From assembly GCA_900110595.1 (NCBI GenBank), contig FOEZ01000014.1, positions 37,814 through 101,813 of the forward strand: DNA of 64,000 nucleotides, written 5' to 3'. A program made the translations under genes and the position numbers. This document shows, in pieces, positions 52,823 through 62,205 of the stretch (position 1 is the stretch's first letter; each line of letters begins with the position of its first letter). The DNA is from Arthrobacter sp. OV608. GTDB lineage: Bacteria > Actinomycetota > Actinomycetes > Actinomycetales > Micrococcaceae. The notes beneath the pieces are model-generated. The model had not been told where the DNA came from, searched no databases, and worked only from the letters and a program-made list of their open reading frames with translations.

Positions 52823-52862
52823 TATTCCGGCCTCGCTAACTCATTTATGATATATTTTCTGC

Positions 52863-54386
52863 ATGACGCAGGAGACCACGGAACACGTTGCCGCCATGCT
52901 TCGGGACGCCCGGAGCGAAAAAGGATGGACCCAGGGCCAGTTGGCTTCGGAGCTCGGCACCAGCCAGAGCGCCATCGCCAGGATGGAGCAGGGCAAGCAA
53001 AACCTGAGCCTGAAAATGATCCAGCGCCTCGAAACCATTTTTGGCAGAAGCATCGTCAACGTGGGAAAACCGCAGATGACGCACCTTCGGGTGGAAGGCG
53101 GACGGACCCTGTCCGGTGCTGTGGACGTCAACAGCAGCAAGAATGCCGGAGTGGCGTTGCTGTGTGCCAGCCTGATCAACAGGGGCACGACAATACTCCG
53201 ACGCCTTGCCCGCATTGAAGAGGTCAACCGCATTGTGGAGGTGCTCACCAGCATCGGCGTGGAATGCACCTGGCTTAACGACACGGACCTTCAGCTCCGC
53301 CGCCCGGACATCTTGGACCTGGACGCCATGGACGTTGAGGCCGCCCGCCGCACCCGAAGCGTCATCATGTTGCTGGGACCACTCCTGGATGAGTCCTCCG
53401 TGTACCGGCTTCCGTATGCCGGCGGTTGCGACCTTGGCACCCGCACCGTGGAGCCGCACATGCAGGCGCTGCGCCAGTTCGGCCTCAGCGTGGAAGCCAC
53501 CCAGGGTTTCTACACCGTACAGGCCCCGTCTGCCGATACCCGGGACCGTTCCTTCGTGCTGACCGAGCGCGGCGATACCGTCACCGAGAACGCCATCATG
53601 GCAGCGGCGCACCGCGAGGGGACAACGGTGATCCGCAACGCCAGCCCCAACTACATGGTGCAGGACCTGTGCTTCTACCTGCAGATGCTTGGTGTCAGCA
53701 TCGACGGCGTCGGTACCACCACGTTGAAGATCACAGGCCGTCCCATGATCAATGCTGACATCGAATACTTCCCGTCCGAGGACCCCATCGAGGCCATGAG
53801 CCTCATTACCGCCGGTATCGTCACCAATTCCGAGGTGACCATCCGCCGCGTGCCCATCGAGTTCATGGAGATTGAACTGGCCACACTGGAGCAGATGGGC
53901 CAGCGGCTGGAGATATCCGAGGAGTACATGGCCCGCAACGGCCGGACCCGGCTGGTGGATGTGACCACCAAACCGTCCGAGCTGCACGCTCCCGAGGACA
54001 AGATCCATCCCATGCCGTTCCCGGGCCTGAACATCGACAACCTGCCGTTCTTTGCCGTGATTGCCGCAAATGCAAACGGGCAGACCATGATCCACGACTG
54101 GGTCTACGAAAACCGGGCCATCTATCTCACGGAGCTGAACCGGCTGGGGGCGCAGGTGCAACTGCTGGATCCGCACCGGATCTACATCAACGGGCCCACC
54201 AGGTGGCGCGCGGCAGAGGTTGGCTGCCCGCCGGCGCTCCGTCCGGCGGCCTGCCTGCTGCTGGCAATGCTGGCCGCAAGGGGGGTGTCCGAGCTGCGGA
54301 ACATCTACGTCATCGAGCGCGGTTACGAGGACCTGGCGGAGCGGCTCAACACCATCGGGGCCAAGGTGGAGTACTTCCAGGACTGA
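52863..54386 (+). CDS. XRE-type HTH domain fused to MurA-like enolpyruvyl transferase
   Basis: Protein of 507 aa. Residues ~8-62 form a Cro/C1-type helix-turn-helix (LRDARSEKGWTQGQLASELG, TSQSAIARMEQGKQNLSLKM). Residues ~72-507 are a UDP-GlcNAc 1-carboxyvinyltransferase with SSKNAGVALLCASL (Lys-Asn pair), YAGGCDLGTRTVEPHM (the PEP-binding Cys, fosfomycin target in MurA), FPGLNIDNLPFFAV and ALRPAACLLLAMLAARG (Arg). Active-site residues are kept, so it may be an active MurA paralogue, an autoregulator, or a sensor of wall precursors. The fusion is unusual. Confidence 0.9.
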   Translation: MTQETTEHVAAMLRDARSEKGWTQGQLASELGTSQSAIARMEQGKQNLSLKMIQRLETIFGRSIVNVGKPQMTHLRVEGGRTLSGAVDVNSSKNAGVALLCASLINRGTTILRRLARIEEVNRIVEVLTSIGVECTWLNDTDLQLRRPDILDLDAMDVEAARRTRSVIMLLGPLLDESSVYRLPYAGGCDLGTRTVEPHMQALRQFGLSVEATQGFYTVQAPSADTRDRSFVLTERGDTVTENAIMAAAHREGTTVIRNASPNYMVQDLCFYLQMLGVSIDGVGTTTLKITGRPMINADIEYFPSEDPIEAMSLITAGIVTNSEVTIRRVPIEFMEIELATLEQMGQRLEISEEYMARNGRTRLVDVTTKPSELHAPEDKIHPMPFPGLNIDNLPFFAVIAANANGQTMIHDWVYENRAIYLTELNRLGAQVQLLDPHRIYINGPTRWRAAEVGCPPALRPAACLLLAMLAARGVSELRNIYVIERGYEDLAERLNTIGAKVEYFQD

Positions 54387-54453
54387 CCATTCACGCTTCG
54401 TCATGAAGTGTTGAGGGCCTTCAATATGCCCTGCTCTGTCGCAGAATGTGAGT

Positions 54454-55686
54454 ATGCGTACATTCGGCGTCGAGGAAGAACTCCTGATCGTTGATCCGGG
54501 AAGCGGTGAACCGTTGGCCTTGGCTGATGCACTGCTGTCCGTGCGCCGGATGGCAGCTGATGACGCTCCGGATGATCCCCATGTTCCGGACACCCAGGGC
54601 GGCCACGTTCTTAATGCCGGCGACGGGATGGGCCTGAGTGCCGAACTCAAGCTGGAGCAGATAGAGACCCAGACAAGGCCATGCCTGGAATACGCAGAGC
54701 TTCTGGAACAGATCCGGGCCGGCCGGGCGCTTGCGGACAAGGCCGCCAAGAAGAACAATGCACGCGTGGCCGCCCTGGCCACCTCGCCGCTTGGGCTGTC
54801 CAGCCACACCACTCCTGATCCCCGCTATGCCAAGATGCTGGAACGGTTTGGCCTGACCGCCCAGGAGCAACTGACGTGCGGCTTCCACGTACACACCTAC
54901 ATCGAGTCGCACGATGAGGGCGTGGCAGTGCTGGACAGGATCCGCGACAAGCTGGCTGTGCTCACTGCCCTCAGCGCCAATTCACCCTTTTGGAACGGTC
55001 TGCAGACCGGCTTCGAGAGCTACCGCACGCAGGCGTGGAACCGCTGGCCCACCGCCGGGCCGTCCGGAATCTACGGGAACTACCCGGCCTACCGCCGTGT
55101 GGTTTCCCGTCTCCTGGATACAGGCGTGATGCTGGATGAAGGGATGCTGTACTTCGATGCCCGCCTGTCCCGGAACCATCCAACCGTTGAGGTGCGGGTG
55201 GCGGACGTCTGCCTTCGGGCCGAGGACGCCGCGCTGATCGCCGTCCTGGTGCGGGCGCTTGTTGAGACTGCCAGCCGGGAGTGGCACGACGGTGTGGATC
55301 CCGCCCCCGTGCCTACAGTAATTTTGCGCATGGCGTCCTGGCAAGCAAGCAGCGAAGGACTTGGCGGAGAACTGCTGGACTTTGGGACTTTTCGGCCGGC
55401 GCGTGCCACCGATGTGGTCCGCTCCCTGGTGGATTATCTGGCCCCCGTATTGCAGGAGCAAGGCGAACTTGCCTTGGCCCGGCAAGGAGTTGAGGATATT
55501 ATTTCGCGCGGAACTGGGGCAGTTGAACAGCGGCGGGTCCGGGACAGTACTTTGGCAGCCTCAGCACCCGGCGATCTTGGTTTCGGCGCTGTGGTCAGGC
55601 ACGCGGTGGAGGTTACTATGCGTGGCTCCCTGAATCTTTCCACGGTGGATGATGCACCGGAACTGCTGCGTGTCAGGCAGTCCTAG
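54454..55686 (+). CDS. Carboxylate-amine ligase, YbdK / GCS2 family
   Basis: Protein of 410 aa from ATG 54454 (GTG 54448 two codons earlier is possible). [18 protein letters not shown] at the N-terminus, [39 protein letters not shown]-type middle and [15 protein letters not shown] match the glutamate-cysteine ligase type 2 group. Members form peptide bonds with ATP; YbdK makes gamma-glutamylcysteine weakly. Actinobacteria use mycothiol, so the true substrate is open. It follows the HTH-MurA gene by 67 nt on the same strand. Confidence 0.87.
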   Translation: MRTFGVEEELLIVDPGSGEPLALADALLSVRRMAADDAPDDPHVPDTQGGHVLNAGDGMGLSAELKLEQIETQTRPCLEYAELLEQIRAGRALADKAAKKNNARVAALATSPLGLSSHTTPDPRYAKMLERFGLTAQEQLTCGFHVHTYIESHDEGVAVLDRIRDKLAVLTALSANSPFWNGLQTGFESYRTQAWNRWPTAGPSGIYGNYPAYRRVVSRLLDTGVMLDEGMLYFDARLSRNHPTVEVRVADVCLRAEDAALIAVLVRALVETASREWHDGVDPAPVPTVILRMASWQASSEGLGGELLDFGTFRPARATDVVRSLVDYLAPVLQEQGELALARQGVEDIISRGTGAVEQRRVRDSTLAASAPGDLGFGAVVRHAVEVTMRGSLNLSTVDDAPELLRVRQS

Positions 55687-55938
55687 CGGCCAGCCCTTTT
55701 GGCAGTCCTCGGCAGTCCCAACGGCAGGCCTAACGAGAGGCGTCACGGGACCGAGGAGGATTCGCTGAGCCAGCGGTGCCTCCGTTGCGGGTGGATCTTG
55801 CGCAGGCGTCAGGAATCCGGTGGCGTCGGTTGCTTGGGTTAGGAGTCCGGGTAGCCAGTAGGGTGGTTGGTGGTTGCGTTGTTCTGCTTTGTAGTGGCGG
55901 CCGGTGGGTGAGGTCCAGCCGGGTGACTTCGTCCCACT

Positions 55939-56145
55939 GTCGGAGGCCTCAAATTCATCCAGCACCTCTTCCGCCGCCTCGGCTGTTTGGCGGTGTAAAC
56001 GGGCCACAGGGCGGAGGCAACCTTTTTGGATGAAGCGCATCGAGGCCCGGATCAGGTGCACGACGCAGGTCTGGAGCCTCGTGGCAGGCCACGTCGCTGC
56101 AACGGCCTCTGGGAAGCCGGTGAGCCCGTCACAACAGACGATGAT
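55939..56145 (-). pseudogene. IS256-family transposase remnant
   Basis: A ~70-residue stretch with IVCCDGLTGFPEAV and QTCVVHLIRASMRFI, the core of IS256 (MULE-type) transposases, then AEAAEEVLDEFE. Both ends of the ~400-aa protein are missing. The upstream edge abuts a broken exporter gene at about 56141-56145, which suggests the element landed in or beside that gene and was then cut down. Confidence 0.85.
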
Positions 56146-56512
56146 GGTCGATCTGCAGATCACCGCGAGCACCGCGCAATGGCTGACCACTGGTTACCTC
56201 CTCACGATGGCGATCGTCATTCCGCTCACCGGTTATCTGATTGCGCGCTTCCCGCTCCGCCGTGTCTATCTGACCGCCATGACGCTTTTCTCGATCGGCA
56301 CTCTGATCGCAGCGCTCGCACCCGGGTTCGAGATTCTCCTCGCGGGCCGGATCGTGCAGGCGTCGGGCATCGCAGTCATGCTGCCGCTGCTGTACACCAC
56401 CGTGCTCAGGATCGTGCCGCCAACCCACCGCGGCCGCATGATAGGCGTCATCTCCATCGTGGCCCTGTTGCAGGGGCGAGGCGCGTGTCACTACTCATTA
56501 GCTGTTTCCTAG
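56141..56512 (+). pseudogene. DHA2-type MFS exporter, internal fragment
   Basis: About 123 residues covering TM2 to TM5 of an EmrB/LmrB-like protein (STAQWLTTGYLLTMAIVIPL, GRIVQASGIAVMLPLLY, PPTHRGRMIGVISIVALLQG). The first helix is replaced by IS256 sequence and the frame ends at a stop after TM5. Not functional. Confidence 0.8.
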
Positions 56513-56748
56513 GTGTTCGTAAGATTGATCGGCTCGGGGTCGGAATCCACAGGATCACCGCCCGGACAGATCACCACGCCATCGCAGAGCTTGACCTGTG
56601 AAACTCGGGCAGCCTATGCTCCCACAACCACGCACGCCGCCTCATCCACCCGCAGCCGCCACTAAAGAGCGGCCCGACTAACCAGCAGGGAGCCGCTCAC
56701 CTCTGCCCCTTGACACCAGAACCTACGAATCGGGTAACGCCGACTGCT
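56513..56748. other. Gene-free junction DNA
   Basis: 236 bp between the exporter fragment and the SnoaL-like gene. Short open stretches in several frames have no recognisable family. It is likely debris from the same insertions. Confidence 0.4.
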
Positions 56749-57228
56749 TCAGTTATGCCGGTAGGAGAGGGGCTTCACATCAGAGGTCTGGGCGCGCACC
56801 ACGATGGTACGGGTCCGGAAGCGCCATTGGCCGTCGACGTCGCGAACGATCTCGTCCTCGTAGCGCCCGAATGCACGCGGGACCGGGGCGGTGGCATCGT
56901 TCTCGGCCAGGGTGACCCAGAACGACACGCATCTGGCCGTGTCGCCATCGACGTCGATCAGCGGTTCGACCACGACGTGCTGGTAACCAAAGTCCGCCGG
57001 TTGCGCGTGGCGCTTCGCGAAATCCAGCAAGGCAACTTGTCCCTGAGCGCTGGTCGGGGCGAAGTCAACACCTTCTCCTCTCCCCCTGAAGGCGCCGTCC
57101 GCAGTGAAGCAAGCGACCCATCCGTCGCTGTCACCACGGTCGATAGCGTGACTGTAGCGGTAAAGCAAGCGTGTGATCGCCCGTTCGTCTTCGACTAGGG
57201 ACAGCCTTTTGGCAAGATCTTCAGACAC
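56749..57228 (-). CDS. SnoaL/NTF2-like protein
   Basis: Protein of 159 aa. RLSLVEDERAITRLLYRYSHAID followed by RGDSDGWVACFTADGAFRG and a C-terminal RWRFRTRTIVVRAQ-type strand are typical of SnoaL_4-like cone-shaped proteins (ketosteroid-isomerase and dehydratase relatives, also small subunits of aromatic dioxygenases). It stands with oxidoreductase genes on an acquired island, so a catabolic isomerase or dehydratase role is plausible. Exact reaction unknown. Confidence 0.8.
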   Translation of the reverse strand: MSEDLAKRLSLVEDERAITRLLYRYSHAIDRGDSDGWVACFTADGAFRGRGEGVDFAPTSAQGQVALLDFAKRHAQPADFGYQHVVVEPLIDVDGDTARCVSFWVTLAENDATAPVPRAFGRYEDEIVRDVDGQWRFRTRTIVVRAQTSDVKPLSYRHN

Positions 57229-57315
57229 TTTTTAGCCTTTCGGTCGACGATAAATGTTGACTGAACGTCTGTCGTTTGGAGGGTTTAAACCATCGATTGG
57301 CCCAGCTCGTCCGCA

Positions 57316-57837
57316 TCAGGCGCTGAAGCGATCGATCTCGTTGGTCGCCTGGAGTGCAACGAGCGGGATCTGGCGACCGGTTCCCGCTTGATACTCCTCG
57401 TAGGGCGGATAGACCTTCTTCATGAATGCCCAGATCTCGTCGCGCTCGGTTCCCTGCAGTTCGCGCCATGTCGCCCGGAACGCCTGGCCGCCGATCTGGA
57501 AAGCGACCTCGGGGCTGGCGGTGATGTTGAGGTACCAGGCGGGAGGGACGTCCGCTCCGCCCTTCGACGCGATGATGATCACTTCGCCGCCGACGCAGCC
57601 ATAGATCAGGGCCACTATGTGCCGCTTGCCGCTCTTGCGTCCGACGTTCTCGAGCAGCAAACAGGTCGTGAATGCCAGCCCACCGACTGCGGTGAAATCG
57701 ACGATATGACCTTTAAGACCACCGGACTCCAGGTATCCCGCTACGTGGTCGACCATCCAGTCGACCCGTGCGCCGTGGCCGCGCGCGCCCACGTGCGGCC
57801 ACACTTCGGCTCCTCCAGCAGATGTGAACCGCGTCAC
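57316..57837 (-). CDS. Deazaflavin (F420)-dependent nitroreductase-family protein
   Basis: Protein of 173 aa of the Ddn-like split-barrel family: TTCLLLENVGRKSGKRHIVALIYG, IIIASKGGADVPPAWYLNI and the C-terminal MKKVYPPYEEYQAGTGRQIPLVAL are the family signatures. Uses F420H2 to reduce enones, quinones or nitro compounds. Same strand as the SnoaL-like gene 87 nt downstream. Confidence 0.88.
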   Translation of the reverse strand: MTRFTSAGGAEVWPHVGARGHGARVDWMVDHVAGYLESGGLKGHIVDFTAVGGLAFTTCLLLENVGRKSGKRHIVALIYGCVGGEVIIIASKGGADVPPAWYLNITASPEVAFQIGGQAFRATWRELQGTERDEIWAFMKKVYPPYEEYQAGTGRQIPLVALQATNEIDRFSA

Positions 57838-57897
57838 GGTGATCCTCCCTTGCCTGTCACTGATACTCGATCCAGATAGGTGAACTCGACGGTCTCT

Positions 57898-57993
57898 TTA
57901 TTTCTCACCGGTGAGGAGCCCACCGTCGACGCGCAGCGTCTCACCCGTGACGTATCGCGCCTCGTCCGAAAGCAGGAACGCCACGACGGTGGC
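57898..57993 (-). pseudogene. C-terminal tail of a short-chain dehydrogenase
   Basis: In one minus-strand frame a ~31-residue segment reads VAFLLSDEARYVTGE then LRVDGGLLTGEK and a stop, the classic SDR ending (FLxSDxAxxxTGxxxxVDGG). The rest of the gene is missing: upstream sequence in that frame has stops. It sits directly before an intact but different SDR gene. Confidence 0.75.
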
Positions 57994-58092
57994 CCGGCAT
58001 AGTGCTCGACGCGCATGCCGCTCGCTCGGCGTTTGACGAAGGTGCGAACGACTCCCAGGAGCCGGGACCCGACCCGGACCTGGTTATCGGTA

Positions 58093-58947
58093 TCACCCTT
58101 GAGCATTGCCCTGCGCCAGTTCCGAGATGTGGTTCCACTTCTCCCATGTGGCCAACCGCTCGGCGTATTCGCTCTTCACAAGATTGAACGGAGCCGTGCC
58201 GAAAAAGACCCGCAATGGCGGCTTCTGCGCATCGACTACCTGAAGGAGCGCTACGGCGGACGCCTTGGCATCGCCGAGCGGCGCCTGGTTGGCGGCCCGC
58301 CTTTTCGCGGCCTTCTCCCGGTATTTATCGTACTCAGGGTTCGGTGCCGAGGTCGGGTTGGGGGCCTCGTACCCTGGCGTCAAGAACACGCCAGGCTCAA
58401 TGATGGTCACATGGATACCGAAGCCCGCGACCTCATCAGCCAAGGCCTGCGAGAAGCCCTCCAGAGCCCACTTGGAAGCGTGGTACATGCTGAACAGTGG
58501 AAACGTCGAGACGCCACCGAGCGACGACACCTGGATGATGTGTCCACCGCCCTGCTCGCGCAAGAAAGGCAACGCGGCCTGAGTTACCCAGAGGGGACCG
58601 AAGAAGTTGGTCTCCAGCTGGCCGCGCGCCTCATCCTCGGAGATCTCCTCTATGCACGCGACGTGCCACGTACCTGCGTTGTTGACGACGACGTCAAGGA
58701 CGCCGAAATGCTCGTGTGCTTTCGCGACCGCGGCGAAGTCAGCCTCTCGATCCTTGACGTCGAGCTGGATGGGCAGGATTGCATCACCGAACGTCTCAAC
58801 CAAGTTATCCAGCGACGATGAGTCGCGCGCCGTCGCGGCGACTCGGTCGCCCCGCTCTAGTGCCGCGGTTGCCCACTCCCGGCCGAAACCGCGAGAGGCC
58901 CCAGTGATGAACCACGTCTTTGATGAATTCACTCTTTCCACCCACAT
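58093..58947 (-). CDS. Short-chain dehydrogenase/reductase
   Basis: Protein of 284 aa. Nucleotide site TGASRGFGREWA, NNAG motif in VVVNNAGTWH, catalytic Ser in QVSSLGGVST and YHASK with Tyr and Lys. The C-terminus is extended by ~40 residues after the core, as in SDRs close to YusZ-like oxidoreductases. It ends where the SDR-tail fragment region begins. Likely part of the island's catabolic set; substrate unknown. Confidence 0.87.
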   Translation of the reverse strand: MWVERVNSSKTWFITGASRGFGREWATAALERGDRVAATARDSSSLDNLVETFGDAILPIQLDVKDREADFAAVAKAHEHFGVLDVVVNNAGTWHVACIEEISEDEARGQLETNFFGPLWVTQAALPFLREQGGGHIIQVSSLGGVSTFPLFSMYHASKWALEGFSQALADEVAGFGIHVTIIEPGVFLTPGYEAPNPTSAPNPEYDKYREKAAKRRAANQAPLGDAKASAVALLQVVDAQKPPLRVFFGTAPFNLVKSEYAERLATWEKWNHISELAQGNAQG

Positions 58948-58977
58948 CTCTCCACGGCTTTTGTGGCAACGAGAATC

Positions 58978-59220
58978 TCAGGTCAATAACGATCGTATTG
59001 GATTCGAAACCACTTTGCTAAAGGCCGTCGTTGAGATGTGCTCATGCCCGGCCTGGTGCTGGACGAACAAAGCGTCCATGCCTGATTCGATCAGATGGGT
59101 GACGTCGTCGGGCGTCTCGAGGAACTGACCTGGTATAGCGAGCTGAGCGATCGCTTGCGTGGGCCGACCGAAGCAAAGCAGATACTGCGAACGTCGTGGC
59201 GCTGACCGGCATCCGGTCAA
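58978..59220 (-). pseudogene. Tyrosine recombinase/integrase C-terminal fragment
   Basis: TPDDVTHLIESGMDALFVQHQAGHEHISTT matches the Arg-His-x-x-x region of actinobacterial phage-type integrases (usually ...YVTHLIE.G.D..FVQ.Q.GHEHASTT..YT). Only ~30-40 residues are recognisable; the catalytic Tyr segment is altered (AFSKVVS instead of a Y-T motif) and the N-terminal parts are gone. A relic of an integrative element. Confidence 0.7.
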
Positions 59221-59266
59221 CGCCGGCCGGTGCGCACGAGCCCCATCGCGGACGTGGCCGCCCCGG

Positions 59267-60463
59267 TCAGCTGGCTGGGTGGGCGGGTTTGACGTTCCGG
59301 AAGCCGTGCACGAAGTGATAAAGCACCCCGGCGAGAAAAGTGACGACGGCGAGAAGGCCGAACATGCCGCGGAAGCCGGTCAGCGGCAGCAGCCCACCGA
59401 GAACGAGCGGACCGACTCCGAAACCGGTTTCCATCACCACGAAGAACGTCGATGTTGCAACGCCGATCCGGTTCCGGGGTGACATCGTGACGGCGATAGC
59501 CTGCGCGCTCGGCAAGAGACTGCCGAAGCCGAAGCCCATGAACACGGCGGAGAGCACCACAACGAACCAGTTGGGTGCGATCCCGAGAAGGCCGAGGCCA
59601 ACAGCGAAGGAGAGCAACGCCGGGTAGATCGCGGCATTGTCACCGAGACGATCCTGCATCCGGCCGACGAAGAGGCGTGAGATGAGCGTGACGGTTGCGT
59701 AGACGAGAAAGAACGCACTGGCCGCCACGACCATGTTCTCTGCCTGGGCGAAGGAGTTGAGGAATGTCAGCACCCCGGAGAAGCCGATCGCCGCGACGAA
59801 CATGACGCTGCCCATCGCCAGCGCCGCCGGCTCGAACATGTCGATGGGGCGCATGCGCCACTTGTTGGCGGCCTGTTCCGGCGTCGGCTGATGTTCAGGC
59901 AGACGCAAGAACAGGGCGAGGATCAGCCCAACTGCCGCAGACGCCGAGCTTACGGCGAACACCGCCTCGTACGTCACCGAATCAATGAGCAGGACAGCGA
60001 GAAATGGGCCGATGGCATTGGCCAGGGTGGCCGAAATACCGAAGTACCCGATTCCCTCGCCGCGCCGTAGGACCGGGATCAGCGAGATGATGGATGCCGC
60101 GAGGACCGTGCTCGAGGCACCTAATGTCATCCCGTGGACAGTCCGGATCACCACCAGCAGCATGAGGTTGTCCGCCGGAATATAGAGAATTCCGGCGATG
60201 ACGAACACGACCAGTGCGATCAGAAGCATCCGGCGTCTGCCGACGAAGTCCAGGAATTTGCCGGCGAAGATGCGGGCCAGGACCGCGCCGAGAACAAAGC
60301 AGCTCGCCGTGAGGCCGGCCGCGGACTGGGAAGCGCTGAACTGCTCAACAGCGAAGAGCGCCATCATCGTCATCAGCAGGTAGAAAACCAGGGTGATGCA
60401 GAAATTGACAGCGGAAGCGAGGACGAAGCCGGTGGACCACAGCTTCGGTTCACACTTCGCCAC
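59267..60463 (-). CDS. MFS transporter
   Basis: Protein of 398 aa, twelve helices. FAGKFLDFVGRRRMLLIAL is motif A, and IRTVHGMTLGASSTVLAA and GFGFGSLLPSAQAIAVTMSP are conserved loops. GTG start at 60463. Complete, with no visible lesion, though flanked by integrase and transposase debris. Uptake of the island's substrate or export of a product is a reasonable guess. Confidence 0.85.
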   Translation of the reverse strand: MAKCEPKLWSTGFVLASAVNFCITLVFYLLMTMMALFAVEQFSASQSAAGLTASCFVLGAVLARIFAGKFLDFVGRRRMLLIALVVFVIAGILYIPADNLMLLVVIRTVHGMTLGASSTVLAASIISLIPVLRRGEGIGYFGISATLANAIGPFLAVLLIDSVTYEAVFAVSSASAAVGLILALFLRLPEHQPTPEQAANKWRMRPIDMFEPAALAMGSVMFVAAIGFSGVLTFLNSFAQAENMVVAASAFFLVYATVTLISRLFVGRMQDRLGDNAAIYPALLSFAVGLGLLGIAPNWFVVVLSAVFMGFGFGSLLPSAQAIAVTMSPRNRIGVATSTFFVVMETGFGVGPLVLGGLLPLTGFRGMFGLLAVVTFLAGVLYHFVHGFRNVKPAHPAS

Positions 60464-60640
60464 GACTGCACCCTTCCGCCGGAAGTCCGCGTCACCGGAG
60501 GTGGCGAGCGGAGTGCCAGCTTACACGACCCAGGGCTGGAGATTGGATTCGAAGCCATGTTTCTTTGCATACGATGCCTAAGTGGCTTGGTTGAGCCGAT
60601 TACCGCTGATATGTAGGAGCGGAGGCAGCAAGGATACTCC

Positions 60641-61106
60641 GTGGACGTCCGCTCGTCCCGGGGAGCCATCCGGTCGGCGCCCTGGGAGGCCTCCGCCGTC
60701 CTGATAGACCAGCTTTTCGAGGATCTCACCGACCTGCTGAAGCTTGACGGATCGACCGCCAGGACATCGCCACCTTTGTCCTGTCCGGACTTCCACCCCG
60801 GCAGGCAGATAAATATGACGTCCGGTTCGCCCAACAGTTCCTCGTCATCGCCGCGGACATGACCGGGGCATTGATCCGAGGATGGACCCATCCGACATGA
60901 ATCGCCCAGGAACTCGCACTCCGCTGCCTCTTTGACCAGGTCGAAATCATCCAGGACCTGTACGACCTGGACCTCCCGGACGACTGGCGGGGCATGCTGG
61001 AACAACACATGCTCGAAGACACCGACAGCGAGATGCTCTACCAGAACGCTATGGACGGCTTCGAAGGCGACGTCGAGCTGAACATGCAACTGGGCTTAGC
61101 ACCCAT
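60641..61106 (+). pseudogene. Broken accessory gene (conserved actinobacterial hypothetical)
   Basis: Pieces of one protein in two frames: LIDQLFEDLTDLLKLD, then after a frameshift at about 60745 RQDIATFVLSGLPPRQADKY and ALIRGWTHPT, an in-frame TGA at 60898-60900, then ELALRCLFDQVEIIQDLYDLDLPDDWRGML and MLYQNAMDGFE. It is cut at about 61106 by IS21 sequence. The family is, to my recollection, a plasmid- or island-borne hypothetical in Arthrobacter-like bacteria. Function unknown. Confidence 0.65.
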
Positions 61107-61857
61107 GAAGTCCTCCGGGGAGGCGAAGACCCGGCCCGGCAGGAAGGACGTCTCCAGGAACTGGTTGGCCCGCTCCACCACACCCTTGCTCTCCGGGTCG
61201 TAGGGTTTGACCTGCACGATTCGGGTGGCCAGGACACCGGCGAACGCTGCGACTCCGGCGGCGTAGCTGTTCCGCCGGCCGATGCCGGTTTCGTTGTCCC
61301 AGATCAGCCGCCGCGGAACCGCGCCCAGGGATCCGAGCAGCTCCCAGATTCCGGCCAGTAGGTCCCCGGTCATCCGGGACGGGATCATCCGGGCCATGAT
61401 GAACCGTGAATGCGAGCAGACCATCACCAGCACCGGCAACACTCTGGCCTTACCGGCACCAACGGGTATCCGGATCTCCGGGAACCACAGGTCGCACTGC
61501 GCCTGATCGCCGGGATCGTACGAGATCCGGTCAGCTGGATCCGCCGGGGCATACTCGGGCCGGATCCTGGCAACGTTCTCGCGGAACCAGGCCGGGGACC
61601 CAGATCAGCCCACCCGTTCAGCCAACACCGTCGCCGGCATTCGCGGGTTCTCCAGCAACAGCGCACGAATAGCCGGTTCCACAGCCCTGATCCCGCAGTC
61701 CTGCGGCGCCCGGACGTAGGTCGGCGGACCGTCAGAACTGACTGCTTTCCGCGACCGTGTTCCTGGAGACCCCCAACCCCGCCGCTATCGACCTCATTGA
61801 CTCACCCTCGGCCAGATACAACCGCCGAATACGCGCCCAATCCTCCACTGTGATCAC
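61107..61857 (-). pseudogene. IS21-family transposase (istA), decayed and truncated
   Basis: Reading the minus strand: GTG 61857 (ITVEDWARIRRLYLAEGESM, the HTH), a frameshift near 61745, then AIRALLLENPRMPATVLAERVG, an in-frame TGA, WFRENVARIRPEYAP and the DDE core with DPGDQAQCDLW, RRLIWDNETGIG and KGVVERANQFLE. It stops after VFASPEDF at 61107, where another gene's remains begin. No istB follows. Inactive. Confidence 0.88.
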
Positions 61858-62205
61858 CCACCCAATCGTTTGGAACGGGTGGCTCACTTTTCAACCGTCA
61901 CCGACAGCCGGTTGTCAGCCGCACGCCTAGCTTTTCCGCTGCTCTGTCCAGTTGGACTCTAGGACCCTCTCAGGGGTGTGTGCTCAATAGCTGATTTCGA
62001 CCCTAACCTGACAGGTGTTGGGGGATCAGTACTATATTGACCACTGGTTACGTCGATTTCCCAGCATGTGAAGGCTCAGGGGCGCGCGGCGTGAGTACGT
62101 TACTGGGGCTGCGGTTAGAAGGCGTTAGCCCTGCTAGGACGGGCTTTGCTGCTTGTCGCATGGCCGACTAGGGCTGTTTTGATCGCTGCCGGTGCGAAGA
62201 GAACA
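61858..62205. other. IS21 left end and 300 bp without a gene
   Basis: A probable element end, TGTCGGTGACGGTTGAAAAG on the minus strand, lies at about 61906-61887. From 61910 to 62205 I see no supported gene, only short frames with stops. A hairpin AGCCC...GGGCT occurs near 62125. Confidence 0.45.

Noticed and set aside
55687-62200. Considered an active integrative element or phage defence island
   Set aside because: All transposase and integrase pieces are truncated or frameshifted, and no restriction, toxin-antitoxin, CRISPR or known defence genes are seen.
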